Assembly (NCBI GenBank): GCA_024516035.1
Contig: CM044963.1
Location: 30,225,877 to 30,289,876 of the forward strand
DNA: 64,000 nucleotides
Source of the DNA: Bactericera cockerelli
Lineage: Eukaryota; Arthropoda; Insecta; Hemiptera; Triozidae
Reading direction: 5' to 3'
Shown: positions 31,462-41,062 of the stretch, in pieces
Layout: each line of letters opens with the position of its first letter
How positions within the stretch are numbered: the first letter of the stretch is position 1
Position numbers and translations under genes: made by a program
The notes under the pieces: model-generated
The model's input: only the letters and a program-made list of their open reading frames with translations
The model's database searches: none
What the model was told of the DNA's origin: nothing

Positions 31462-31680
31462 CTGTCCCGGTAGCTCTGTGGTAAAGGCGGCACTCTGTGA
31501 ATCCAAAGACTCCAGAGGTCGTGGGTTCGAAACCCAGCTGGGACATGACCTGTTATCCTCCCATTTGGGATTTTTACCACATAATAATATGTCTTGGGCT
31601 TACTGCTGGAATAATGGGACTTTAATAGTCTTAATCGGGCAGTATAAATAAGGCGATATTATTATTATTATTATTATTAT
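31462..31680 (+). mobile_element. tRNA-derived SINE, family E
   Basis: Head: TCCCGGTAGCTCTGTGGTAA (A box) and GTGGGTTCGAAACCCAGCTG (perfect B box) with a closing GGGACA. The insert between the boxes is longer than in a tRNA gene. Body: TTTTTACCACATAATAATAT, GTCTTGGGCTTACTGCTGGA, CTTAATCGGGCAGTATAAAT, ending in (ATT)n. Other copies are at 32885, 57240 and 63030. Confidence 0.8.
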
Positions 31681-32600
31681 TATCTGTCAGTCAGTCAGTC
31701 AGTGACAAAATTGCAAATTTTAAAATTACTTTCCTGTGAAATTTTTCTGCATATAGAATCTTAAATTTTCAATGTCATTTTAATATTATTAGGACAATCT
31801 TTGTTCCAAATTTCATATCTCTATGATCAATTGAACATAATTATGAGATATGAGGGTGTGAAAAACCAGATGATTTGGTTCGTGTAAAGATACACTGCCG
31901 TGCTTGCTGGAACTTGGCCTGGCGCACTGCAGTGCGCTCAGATACATAAATTTTATACAATAAAACAGTAATTCAAGTTACTGACGACGGGTTTAATAAT
32001 TTAGGACAAGAAATTGTTTTATTATATAACTTGAAAAAGTTCAGGCATAATCAAAAGAGAAAGATAGAATTTATGTTATTTATGTTAACTATAATTGTCT
32101 ACCTCAATTTATTTTCAGTTTTTTCAAAACAGTTTTTCAGGAGAGTTGGCGACGTTTTAGCCCGAGTGACAGGAGACATGAGAGCGGGCATTTTTCTCAC
32201 ACAAAGATTGTCTCTGGCAATCCAGAGAGGTAACGCAGCAAGTGTTCTCTCTGGATTGCCTAAGTCAAAAACTTTGTGTGACTTTACTTGAATAGAATGT
32301 GAACCAAAATTGTACAAGTTGCTATTTCATTTCTTTTCCATGCTGGTTTGTCAGACCAATGGAAGTTTGAGCATAATCAAAACAGAAAGATATTCATGAG
32401 AACTATTGTCTTACTCAATTTCCAGTGGTCCATTATTGGTTGTCACACAACCGTCAGTCCGTCACAAGATTCTCTTCACACAACCGTCACACTAGTCGTC
32501 AGTGCAGCAGAATTTTTGCACTGTAATCTTTCGTTTATAGAATGTTCCCTGTCATGACGATGCTATGTTCACACAAATCACATGAAAAAAATGTGTCTTG
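31680..32600. other. Intergenic sequence with one hairpin
   Basis: Contains a CAGT repeat (31687-31702) and AT-rich sequence resembling element 3' regions. A hairpin at about 32195-32285 has the arms CACACAAAG / CTTTGTGTG and GGCAATCCAGAGAG / CTCTCTGGATTGCC. No supported gene. Confidence 0.5.
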
Positions 32601-32616
32601 ATAAATTATGTTCACA

Positions 32617-32817
32617 CTAGCGGGCTGTCGCCCGCTTTGCGGGCCGAGGCATGGCCGTGAAAGCAAAAAATCCTTTTTCGCCAATGGCAGGTGTTGTAGT
32701 GGGAATTACGAAAAATCCCGTCTTACTGCACATCTAGACTATAAGACAAAGCTACCTACCAAATTTCAGCTTCCTAGGACTTACGGTTTGGGCTGTAGAG
32801 CGATGATCAGTCAGTGG
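32617..32817 (-). mobile_element. Short Helitron, 5'-incomplete
   Basis: CTAG (32617-32620) marks the 3' terminus, followed by the hairpin GCCCGC-TTT-GCGGGC. The body is nearly identical to that at 10136 (CAATGGCAGGTGTTGTAGTG, TAGGACTTACGGTTTGGGCT). It stops at GATCAGTCAGTGG, so the TC end is missing. Confidence 0.85.
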
Positions 32818-32884
32818 TATTAAGATGAATAATTATTCTCGAATAGAGTGTCCGTAACTTTATATAATAATGATCATAATAGGT

Positions 32885-33010
32885 ATTACCTTATTTATAC
32901 TGCCCGATTAGGACTATTAAGTCCCACTATTCCAGCAGTAAGCCCAAGACTTATTATTATGTGGTGAAAATGTGGCCGGGTTTCGAACGCACGACCTCTC
33001 GAATCTCTAG
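32885..33010 (-). mobile_element. SINE family E, minus strand
   Basis: Tail first (TACTGCCCGATTAGGACTAT, CCAGCAGTAAGCCCAAGAC), then a reversed B box (GGGTTTCGAACGCACG). The A-box part is lost. Confidence 0.7.
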
Positions 33011-33149
33011 ACAGTTATTAAGAATGGAAATGGACTATTATTAAGTAGATATGTATCCGTGCTCTTTTTGTACTCCTCTTTATTACAAAATGTGTATATT
33101 ATTTCACAGTCTTGCCTTAGTTGTTGTTATTGTTGTTGGTTTTTTTTTT

Positions 33150-33310
33150 ATACACTCCATGAGCTGAAAATTCACAATCCATCTAATCAAACTAACATCA
33201 CCCAACCAAGAAGGGCCGGGAATAGCCATCGAAATCACGGGGGTTTGAATTTGAATGGTTTCTTTCTTGGACGTTGTTTAACTATAGTGACAGAACGACG
33301 CGACGCTTGT
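33150..33310 (-). mobile_element. 5S rRNA-derived SINE, strongly diverged
   Basis: CATCACCCAACCAAGAAGGG, GCCGGGAATAGCC, TTTGAATTTGAATGG and GACGTTGTTTAACTATAGTG follow the order of the 5S SINE in reverse orientation with many changes and a lost 5' end. Confidence 0.55.
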
Positions 33311-33354
33311 TTATATTATTATAGTATAGAATTATATTTATTTTTTTGAAGGTA

Positions 33355-33530
33355 AGTGAGCCCCGGAACCGCTTTAGCATTACTTCAGGGCACTTTACCT
33401 TTACATCCATGCCATTCCGGAAACGGACAATTTCGGTCAGAAATTTCCGCTCCAGCCGGGATTCGAACCCACAACCTCCTGGTCAGTAACCAATGCTCTT
33501 AACCACTGAGCCACGGAGGTCGGCAATAGG
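33355..33530 (-). mobile_element. tRNA-derived SINE, family G
   Basis: On the minus strand: ACCTCCGTGGCTCAGTGGTT (A box), then GTGGGTTCGAATCCCGGCTG (perfect B box). The body has TTTCCGGAATGGCATGGATG and AAAGTGCCCTGAAG. The anticodon arm is poorly paired, so it is not a tRNA gene. It is the only clear copy here. Confidence 0.65.
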
Positions 33531-33859
33531 ATTATACTTGGTAACCTATACTTGGCAATCTTGGCACCTTAGTACTAGTCACCAAAGTCGTGAATCATGT
33601 TCCTCGCATGTCTACCTGGTAATTCATTCTGTTCAACAATTTGCCTTCCATGAGTAAGTATACAACAGGAGACGGTATTCACATCCTCCAAGTCTCCTTG
33701 TTCGTTACATGTTACAACTCGTTACAACCTAATTTCAGACATGATTAGGAATGGCACGAATAACTTTTAAGTGCAAAAAAACAATAAATGGTTTTCAAGT
33801 TTTTATTTATTTATTACAGATAATAGAAAAATAAAATACATATAAACTATGTTTTGTGT

Positions 33860-34105
33860 TAGCCTCCGTGGCGTAACGGTTGTGACTACTGCCCGTGATC
33901 CAGAGGTCTCAAGTTCGACACCCGGTTGGGGCAGACTTTTCAAAGAAAATTCTATCCCCTCCAAACACGTGAGGCTGGCATTTCCGGACGTACCCAGGCT
34001 GGGTGAGGTTAATGTGGGTAGCTGGTATGATTCCCAGCAAATGAAGGGTAAAACCCCCGTCCTGACTATTCATCTCTAACCAGGACGTTAAAACCAAATA
34101 GAATC
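33860..34105 (+). mobile_element. tRNA-headed SINE with the 5S-SINE tail
   Basis: Head: GCCTCCGTGGCGTAACGGTT (A box) and CAAGTTCGACACCCGG (B box). The 3' half (CCCAGGCTGGGTGAGGTTAA, GGTAAAACCCCCGTCCTGAC, AACCAGGACGTTAAAACC) matches the body of the 5S-derived SINEs at 3021 and 59700. Two different polymerase III heads therefore share one tail. Confidence 0.75.
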
Positions 34106-34221
34106 AATTAGTCACAATAGATCTAACTAGGTCGCAGTGTTAATTGTAAGGGTTTCACTGAAAACCTTTCAACCAGGTCAGATAATAATATAAAAAAAAT
34201 GTTTCTTGTTAATATAGGTCA

Positions 34222-36263
34222 CTAGCAGGCTGTCGCCCGCTTTGCGGGCCGAGGCATGGCCGTGAAAGCAAAAAATACTTTTTCGCCAATGGCAGGTGTT
34301 GTAGTGGGAATTTCGAAAAATCCCGTCTTATTGCACATCTAGACTATAAGACAAAGCTACCTACCAAATTTCAGCTACCTAGGACTTACGGTTTGGGCTG
34401 TAGAGCGATGATCAGTCAGTGACTTTGACATTTATACAGGGTGTCCCGTATACAGATGCAAATATTTTGAGGGTAGCTTCAGCCCACCGTGGACTATCAT
34501 ATGAGCGAAACTTGCAGTGGGGCATTTTGTTTCGTTAAAGAGTTATGGCCAAATCCCTGTTTTTCCCACAGGTCTAGAGGTCACTTAGATCGATGCACGT
34601 TTTTAAAGAAATGGTAGCCAGTAAGTAATTTTTGACTTCATGTATGGATAGTCATGCATATTTCCCTTGAAATGCAGTTGGTTGCATGAAAAAATATTAA
34701 AAGACCAGAGAGATATTTAATCATAAGTTCAATATTTTTCTAAAATTCAATTTTTCCCTGTTTTCCCTTTCGTGAATTTAGAGTACTTCTACAATTACAA
34801 TTCTGCGTATCACTAGGTAAAAAAATACCCTTTGCTATTTTGTTTCAATAAATACAAAGTTCTTTCAGACGCGTGAAGGAACGAATGAGATACGCCTTAT
34901 CAAACGGCACCAGAAGGAGAGAAACACATCTTTCAAATTTTGAATCTGGGCGCTATTGCATTTTGAAGAACACTCGATGCCTGAAGCGGTCTGTGTGACT
35001 ATTTTTGTGCCAACTGCAAGTTATAAATGAAAATTTTCTGAGTACAATTAGTTCTATTAACCAACTATTATCAATCAAATCTAATAGTTAAAATAACAAG
35101 GCGATCAATTTGTTCGGTGGAAGAGAAAGCCACAAGCTTTAAACATCGCCCTTGGTTCGCTACATATTCTTTTGGGTTCTTTTCATTTCATGTCCTGTGT
35201 TGCAGAATGTATCATGTTTGTAGTTTATCAATAAACTACAAACATGTATCACTGTATCACCACCCTTGATCAGTCTTTGTTTATATTTATTTCACAAATT
35301 GTTACCATGTTCATTGTAAAAAAAAAATGTAAATAAAGCTTGGTCCAATTGTTTATAAAATAAAAATAAAGTATTAATAATAATAGTAACCTTGGTTGGA
35401 TGTTCGAGTTTTACCCAAGGTTAATTTTCGGCACTATTTGTTATGTTTTTGATATCATGATTGTGATAAACACAAAAATGATATTTTTAATTTTACCTCT
35501 AAAAATAAAATCATAATTTTTGTTGGTAGCGCAGAGTCTTTCTCCATGTGTATTCTTTTTCCATAATTACACCACTGGTTGCTGCTTTCGTTGCAGCCTC
35601 TCTCATTTTTCCTCATGATAACTATGTGATTCCGTAACCTCATTCACATAAAAGTTCACACCGACCGACCACTGTGAATGATCAATTTCCCTCTGTTAAA
35701 CATCCTCAAATTACGCGCCAATTCTGTTAAAATTCAGCCAACTTTGAATTTTCCATCATGATTCAGAATTGTTTTTTGAGCTTTGTGTGTACTGCGTTCC
35801 ATGATCTTTAAAGTAATATAAATGAGCTTTCTTTTTTATAAAACTAAACATAATAGGGTATTTTTTTTAACTAGTGATACGCAGAATTGCAATTGTAGAA
35901 GTACTCTAAATTCACGAAAGGGAAAACAGGGAAAAATCAAATTTTAGAAAAGTATTGAACTTATGATTAAATATCTCTCTGGTCTTTCAATATTTTTTTA
36001 TGCAACCAACTGCATTTCAAGGGAAATATGCATGACTATCCATACATGAAGTCAAAAATTACTTACTGGCTATCATTTCTTTAAAAACGTGCATCGATCC
36101 AAGTGACCTCTAGACCTGTGGGAAAAACAGGGATTTGGCCATAACTCTTTAACGAAGCAAAATGCCCCACTGCAAGTTTCGCTCATATGATAGTCCACGG
36201 TGGGCTGAACCTACCCTCAAAATATTTGCATCTGTATACGGGACACCCTGTATTGTATTAAGA
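34222..36263 (-). mobile_element. Short Helitron split by a foldback element
   Basis: The 3' CTAG (34222-34225) and body run to GACATTTATA at 34436. The remaining few bases of the 5' end (TTGTATTAAGA, reading TC on the minus strand) resume at about 36253-36263. The gap is filled by the element at 34437-36250. Compare the intact copy at 56641-56878. Confidence 0.8.
34437..36250. mobile_element. Foldback DNA element with TIRs of about 430 bp
   Basis: The left end CAGGGTGTCCCGTATACAGA and the right end complementary to it are flanked by TA (34435-34436 and 36251-36252). The arms 34437-34865 and about 35830-36250 are near-perfect inverted repeats. TA targeting and the CAGGGTGTCCC start point to the Tc1/mariner superfamily. 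No transposase is evident in the roughly 950-bp middle, which contains AATAAAGCTTGGTCCAATTG. A truncated inverted relative lies at 25262-26353. Confidence 0.85.
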
Positions 36264-36484
36264 TTAGGCCTGCTGGCGAGTGCTACTTGACGAGCGCTCC
36301 CCTCCCGCGAGCTTGATCTCTGTCATTTGTAATCCAGAGGCCAAACTACTCAGAATACTTGAGCAATTTCCTCTTTGGATTACAAGTGACATTTTTTGGA
36401 AGAAGTATTTATTTATTTATTTATTTAGAAACTCTTTATTAGCAGAGTTTCTAAATAAATAAATAAAGTATGTATGTACGAATT

Positions 36485-36778
36485 TCTTTGTGGTGAAGCA
36501 CAAGGCCTCTTCACAATTTTTGTGGGTAGCGCAGCATTACTAAGAGCCTCCTTTACATTTCGAATTATTCTATTACATTAATTTCTTTTTACTCTGGTAA
36601 TGCCGCCACTGGTCGTTACTCATACAAGTAACTACTCATTTTTCCTCACGAGGTATGAGTGGACCCCAAACATCCAAGTACAGAGCAGAAAAAATCCTCC
36701 CCCGCTGGGAATCGAACCCAGGTCACCATGTGTGCAATGCCTAGCGCGCTAACTCGCTCTGCCACAGTGACTACTTTT
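36485..36778 (-). mobile_element. tRNA-derived SINE, family H
   Basis: On the minus strand: GTAGTCACTGTGGCAGAGCG and GAGTTAGCGCGCTAGGC (A-box region), CCTGGGTTCGATTCCCAGCG (perfect B box), then TTTTTTCTGCTCTGTACTTG and GTCCACTCATACCTCGTGAG. The tail reads GTGAAGAGGCCTTGTGCTTC. A second, head-less copy is at 37400-37612. Confidence 0.75.
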
Positions 36779-37399
36779 TTTGGAAGAAGTATGATAGCGC
36801 CTTTGGTTCTCCAGTACCTACATATTTTGTTTACAAATGTTTCCAACTTTGTTTATAAATCCAACTGCTTGCCTCCGTTACTTTAGGCTGCCACAGTAGA
36901 CTTAGGAGGAGCAACACATTCCACGTAGCAACATGTGCCACAAACTACATGTATAATGCTCCAATAAATAGGATGGTGAGGGCAGCAAATGTCAGTGCTG
37001 ATTTTAACTTTACTTGATTTTTCTTTTCTTTTGATAATTGTAATATGATTGTTTTTAAACCTTTCTTATGTGACATTTTGATGTTATTTGTTTTCTGTTT
37101 GTAAATAGAGCTAGGCTCGTAAATATACACCCGTGCTGCGGGCACAAGGATATTCACTTTATTAGGTACCTATAATTATACAGATACTACAGGTCTAGCT
37201 GACAATGTATTTTAGCTATTACTTGTAATTATTATTATAAATCCCATTGTTTTTTCTGCCCAAGATTCGAGCGTTTCTACAGAAAAAATGAACTTAGGTA
37301 AAGATGAAAATAGTTCAGTAGCACCCTCAGCAGCTCCTGTGAGTATATATATGTCCATGGACAGTGTTTAGGTATTCCGTAGAACTATACATATAATTA

Positions 37400-37612
37400 T
37401 AGTTTTATTTGTGGTGAAGCACAAGGCCTCTTCATAATTTTTGTGGGTATCACAGCATTACTAAGAGCCTCCTTTACTTTTTCGAATTATTTTAATACAT
37501 TAATTTCTCATACAAATAACTACTCATTTTTCCTCACGACGTATGAGTGGACCCCGAACATCCAAGCACAGAGCAGAAAAATTCCTGCCCCGCTAAGGAT
37601 CGATAGCCATGT
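37400..37612 (-). mobile_element. SINE family H, head-less copy
   Basis: GTGGTGAAGCACAAGGCCTC, ACTAAGAGCCTCCTTTAC, TCCTCACGACGTATGAGTGG and AGCACAGAGCAGAAAAATTC parallel the family H body. It stops in a mutated B box (CGCTAAGGATCGATAGCC). Confidence 0.7.
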
Positions 37613-37619
37613 AAAACAA

Positions 37620-38042
37620 TAATATGCATATACACACAAAATTTCATCAAAATCGGGTGTACCGTTCTCGAGATATAACGTTTCAGTAAAAAGTTAGTGG
37701 TCAGGCGCATTGGTCTCTTTCACCCAGAACCGCTAGTACTAATTTGATGAATTTAAAATGGGACTATCTACAGAACGTCTACTATATGTGTGAAAATTTT
37801 CATCAAAATCCGAGGTTTGCGCGTTACAAGTATTATTATTTACAGACCAACGGACCGACAGACCGAAAACCAAAGTTGCTCAGGAAGTTATGAAACGTCC
37901 AGAAATATGAAACGTACAGAGATAAAAAAAAAAAAAAATTGAAATCGCAGCAAAAAAGTATTTTTTTTTACAAAAACGAACATAATACTTCCGATTTCTA
38001 ATATTAGAAATTTCTCGGAAGTAAAATACATGCATCTCTAGT
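37620..38042. repeat. Unclassified element 3' region
   Basis: ATTTCATCAAAATCGGGTGT, ACCGTTCTCGAGATATAACG and CCAACGGACCGACAGACCG resemble the internal part of the TIR repeat at 21858. It ends with the imperfect palindrome ACTTCCGATTTCTAATATTA / GAAATTTCTCGGAAGT, which recurs at 52555-52595. Class uncertain. Confidence 0.4.
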
Positions 38043-38227
38043 TTACCTCTTACTCCATGGTTCTAATGACTGTAGTTGTCGTGCTGTGTACACACTTGTC
38101 TTGTGGTTCTCATGAGTGTTGCTACCACAGAGTCATCTCACTTCTATTAATTGAGTTTTTCTGCATAGAGGAATACTGGAGAACTTGTCATCCTCAAACC
38201 TGTCCCCTGAATCGTCCATCATGGTTG

Positions 38228-38618
38228 TACACTGGTAGTCAAGTGGTTAACACGCTAGGCTGGTAATACAGGTAGCGTGGGATCCGTTGGTTTGAATCCC
38301 ACCGAATGCACGAATTTTTCCCCATTCATTTGAGTTTGTGACCACATAATAATAAGACTCTCAGGGTTAGATGGTAGAAAATGCTTTTTTTTAAGCTTTA
38401 TTAGGTAGAACAAAAAATATATACAGTAGAATACAATGAAATATAAAGAAAAACAAAAAGATTTAACAAATATACAAGAAAGAAAAAAAAAAGAAATGTC
38501 CTACCTAAAGGGCGGGGTTATTGCCTGTGGCAATTTCTTCCACCCAACCCTTACCTAAATGCTTTGAGCATTAACCTCGCCTGGTGGTTACCTTCCACTA
38601 CAGAGTATTATTATTATG
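38228..38618 (+). mobile_element. SINE family B, split by retroposon D
   Basis: Head GGTAGTCAAGTGGTTAACAC, B box GGTTTGAATCCCACC, body TGACCACATAATAATAAG. It is interrupted at AAATGCTTT and resumes GAGCATTAACCTCGCCTGG, TACCTTCCACTACAGAG and (ATT)n. The insertion at 38387 carries a matching target duplication. Confidence 0.8.
38387..38556 (-). mobile_element. Retroposon D, complete short copy
   Basis: In reverse it reads GGGTTGGGTGGAAGAAATTG, CCACAGGCAATAACCCCGCC, CTTTAGGTAGGACATTTC, then CTAATAAAGCTTAAAAA. The duplication AAATGCTTT (38378-38386 and 38557-38565) defines its ends, so D is a 170-bp retroposon with a polyadenylation signal. No A/B boxes are visible, so it may be a LINE-mobilised 3' end. 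Confidence 0.8.
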
Positions 38619-38744
38619 GTTAGTTTTTTGGTTTGATAAACATAATGACCAATGAGGTAAGCTTTATGACTATTTCAATATCTTATTCCTCCATGAGTTT
38701 TATGATAATAATAATAACAATCTTTAGTTTAAGGTTTAAGGTAA

Positions 38745-38930
38745 CCAATGGGCGAGGTTATGGCTCAAAACATTTTCTACCACCTAACCCGTTGAGTCTA
38801 ACTATTGTGTGGTCACAAACTCAAATGAATGAGGAAAAATTCATGCACTGGGTGGAATTCGAACCGACAGATCCCTACGCCACCTGTATTATCAGACTAG
38901 CGCTTTAACCATTTGACTACCAGTGAATAT
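38745..38930 (-). mobile_element. SINE family B, minus strand
   Basis: CCAATGGGCGAGGTTATGGC, CATTTTCTACCACCTAACCC, TTGTGTGGTCACAAACTC, ATTCATGCACTGGGTGG, a reversed B box (GTGGAATTCGAACCGAC) and TTTGACTACCAGTG. Confidence 0.75.
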
Positions 38931-38944
38931 GATGGGTGATTGTG

Positions 38945-39135
38945 AAGTCACGTTGGGTTGGGTGGAAGAGATGGCCTAAGGCAATAACCCCGCCCTTTAG
39001 TTAGGACATATATTATGTATATATTTATTTATTTTTTCTTTATTTTTATTTTTTATATTCTATATTGTATTTTCGTTTGTAATTATTTGTATTGTATAAT
39101 TATGTCCTATTATCTAATAAAGTGTAAAAAAAAAA
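38945..39135 (+). mobile_element. Retroposon D
   Basis: GGGTTGGGTGGAAGAGATGG, CCTAAGGCAATAACCCCGCC, CTTTAGTTAGGACATAT, a T-rich stretch, AATTATTTGTATTGTATAAT, and TCTAATAAAGTG with poly(A). A diverged piece of the 5S-SINE body (GCTCGCTTTCGTGATTCTGG, CCCAACTCAGGCTGGG) follows at 39165-39215. Confidence 0.75.
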
Positions 39136-39899
39136 AATAAGTCAATGTCAGTCATAACATTGACCAATTCAAATGCTCGCTTTCGTGATTCTGGCTGTTC
39201 CTGCCCAACTCAGGCTGGGAAAACAAATGTGGCTAACTGTTTAGTAAGTTTTGGGTGAATGAAAGGTGAGATCCCAGTATCGATATTATGATCTTAGTAG
39301 TTTAAAAGGTATGTTATACCCCAAAACATCACATGAAATCATCAACTCCTATGATAATGATGTCATTCTAATATAAAGCTATACTAATACTAATTGTATT
39401 TTTAATTTTCTATTTTATTTTATTTGTAATAGGTACCTATTTTGTTTTTTTTTTTTTTGTGTGAAAAAAAATGGAACATTGTGTCTTAAATTTATTTTTT
39501 TTTATAAAAATACCTACCTAAATAGTAAAGAGGTAAAGAGAATATTGTTACAAAACTATGCCCTACAGAAAGCTTATTTTTTCAAATTAATTTTAAAGAT
39601 GAGTGTTTCACAGACGGTTTTATTTCGTAGCCATGAAACAGGAGGTACATTTCATTTAGAAGTTATAAGTTTAAGGACCTAAAATCCGGTCAGCGTAGAA
39701 GGAAGTCACCAAATTCGATGAAGAAGTCTAAAAGATCTGCAACCAACTTGTCTATTGCCAACCTCAGACTAAATTTCTGGTTTGGTCGCCAATGACAAAG
39801 ACCCGGGAATTGGCTGTTAACAAACCAACCACTGGAGTTGAACTTAAGTGGATCGAATGGACCAGATGTGTGCCTCTGACCAGGTTGTTAATCGAATCA

Positions 39900-40252
39900 A
39901 CCGATCCAATTGCAATGGTAGTCAAGTGGTTATTATTATTATTATTACGTGTACAGATTTGACACCTACATTTTCAAATTGGTACAGTTAAAGAGATTGG
40001 ATGTAAAAAAATAACAATTTAACAAAGAAATATGGTATATCTGATAGATTATACCTATTTAAAAACACTACTAATAATCCAGGTAGCGATCCGTTGCTAC
40101 GAATCCAACCCAGTGCATGAATTTTTCCTCATTTATTTGAGTTTGTGGCCACATAATAATAAAACTCTGAGGGTTTGGTGATAGAAAATGCTTTGAGCTT
40201 TAACCTCGTCTGGCGGTTAACTTCCTCTAAAGAAAGTTATTATTATTACATT
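39900..40252 (+). mobile_element. SINE family B, split
   Basis: The head piece AATGGTAGTCAAGTGGTTAT (about 39917-39935) is separated by (ATT)n and about 130 bp of AT-rich sequence from the rest: AATCCAGGTAGCGATCCGTT, ACGAATCCAACCCAGTGCAT, GGCCACATAATAATAAAAC, TTTAACCTCGTCTGGCGG. Confidence 0.6.
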
Positions 40253-40299
40253 GAAACCTATAACGACAGTAACCGGTATTTCGTTAGCGAGTGGAGTTT

Positions 40300-40352
40300 G
40301 AATATACAAGTGTTCTCATCCGATCACTGAAGTTAAGCAACGTCAAGTGTGA
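40300..40352 (+). mobile_element. 5S rRNA-like fragment
   Basis: GTGTTCTCATCCGATCACTG and AAGTTAAGCAACGTCAAGTG preserve the 5S rRNA 5' domain better than the nearby SINE heads. It is short, so it is a SINE-head fragment and not a 5S gene. Confidence 0.55.
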
Positions 40353-40359
40353 CGAGTAA

Positions 40360-41060
40360 ATGTATAATTCTGTTAATATTATACACATACGCTTTGTTAA
40401 TTTTACACAGTACAAACATGTTCAGACCTTCACCAACAGATTTTTAAACGTACTCACGATTTTTACATCATCATTCTTCTTCCATGATCTTGACTTTTCC
40501 AATGATAAATTATAATATCTTCACATTTTTATATTAATAAATTCATCATAACTATACACTGCCAATTATGGTCAAAATACTTTCTCGTGATTGGTTCATA
40601 TGGTACATAAGGGGCAATTTTGAGATTTTTTACTAAATCACTTGTATCTCTAAAATTACTTAACCAATTTGCCTCAAATTTGTTTTATATGATAGAATAC
40701 TGTTTTTGCTACATTCTAGATTTTACAAAAAATCCTGCATTCATAGGTATTTCACTTTTTTGTCCAAAATTATTATTTCACATTTTCTTAAATATCAGTG
40801 CTAGACCAATTTTTATTTTAAAAAAAAATATATAAATGTTCTATGTAAATAGCTAACAAGCATATATATTTTTTTTTTTTTATGGCTTTAACGGCAGGAT
40901 TCTCACACTGTGAGCTCTTCCACCCAACCGATGATTTCCCCTCAATCATTCCACAAGGCAAAACCCGGTGGTCAGACAAGGGGAAAGTAGAAAAAGAAGA
41001 GATAGAGAGAAAAATAAATAAAATAAAATGTCACACCCAAGAAAGAAATAGAAGAAGAAG
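40360..41060. other. No recognisable gene
   Basis: AT-rich to 40860, then a T-run (40869-40881) and GCTTTAACGGCAGGATTCTC, CTCTTCCACCCAACCGATGA, which may be the 3' UTR of the minus-strand LINE that follows or a SINE scrap. Confidence 0.4.
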
Positions 41061-41062
41061 GC

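Noticed and set aside
31464..31545. Possible functional tRNA genes (also at 13090, 24540, 27850, 33430, 36700, 63050)
   Set aside because: A and B boxes are good, but acceptor and anticodon stems pair poorly or the box spacing is too long, and each is followed by a repeated SINE body.
32031..32317. Overlapping sense and antisense frames of 86 and 72 codons
   Set aside because: They overlap a hairpin sequence and have no domain; opposite-strand openness is explained by the inverted repeat.
38057..38266. 69-codon frame with Cys-rich stretch
   Set aside because: No recognisable domain or signal, ends inside a SINE B head, and nothing around it supports a gene.
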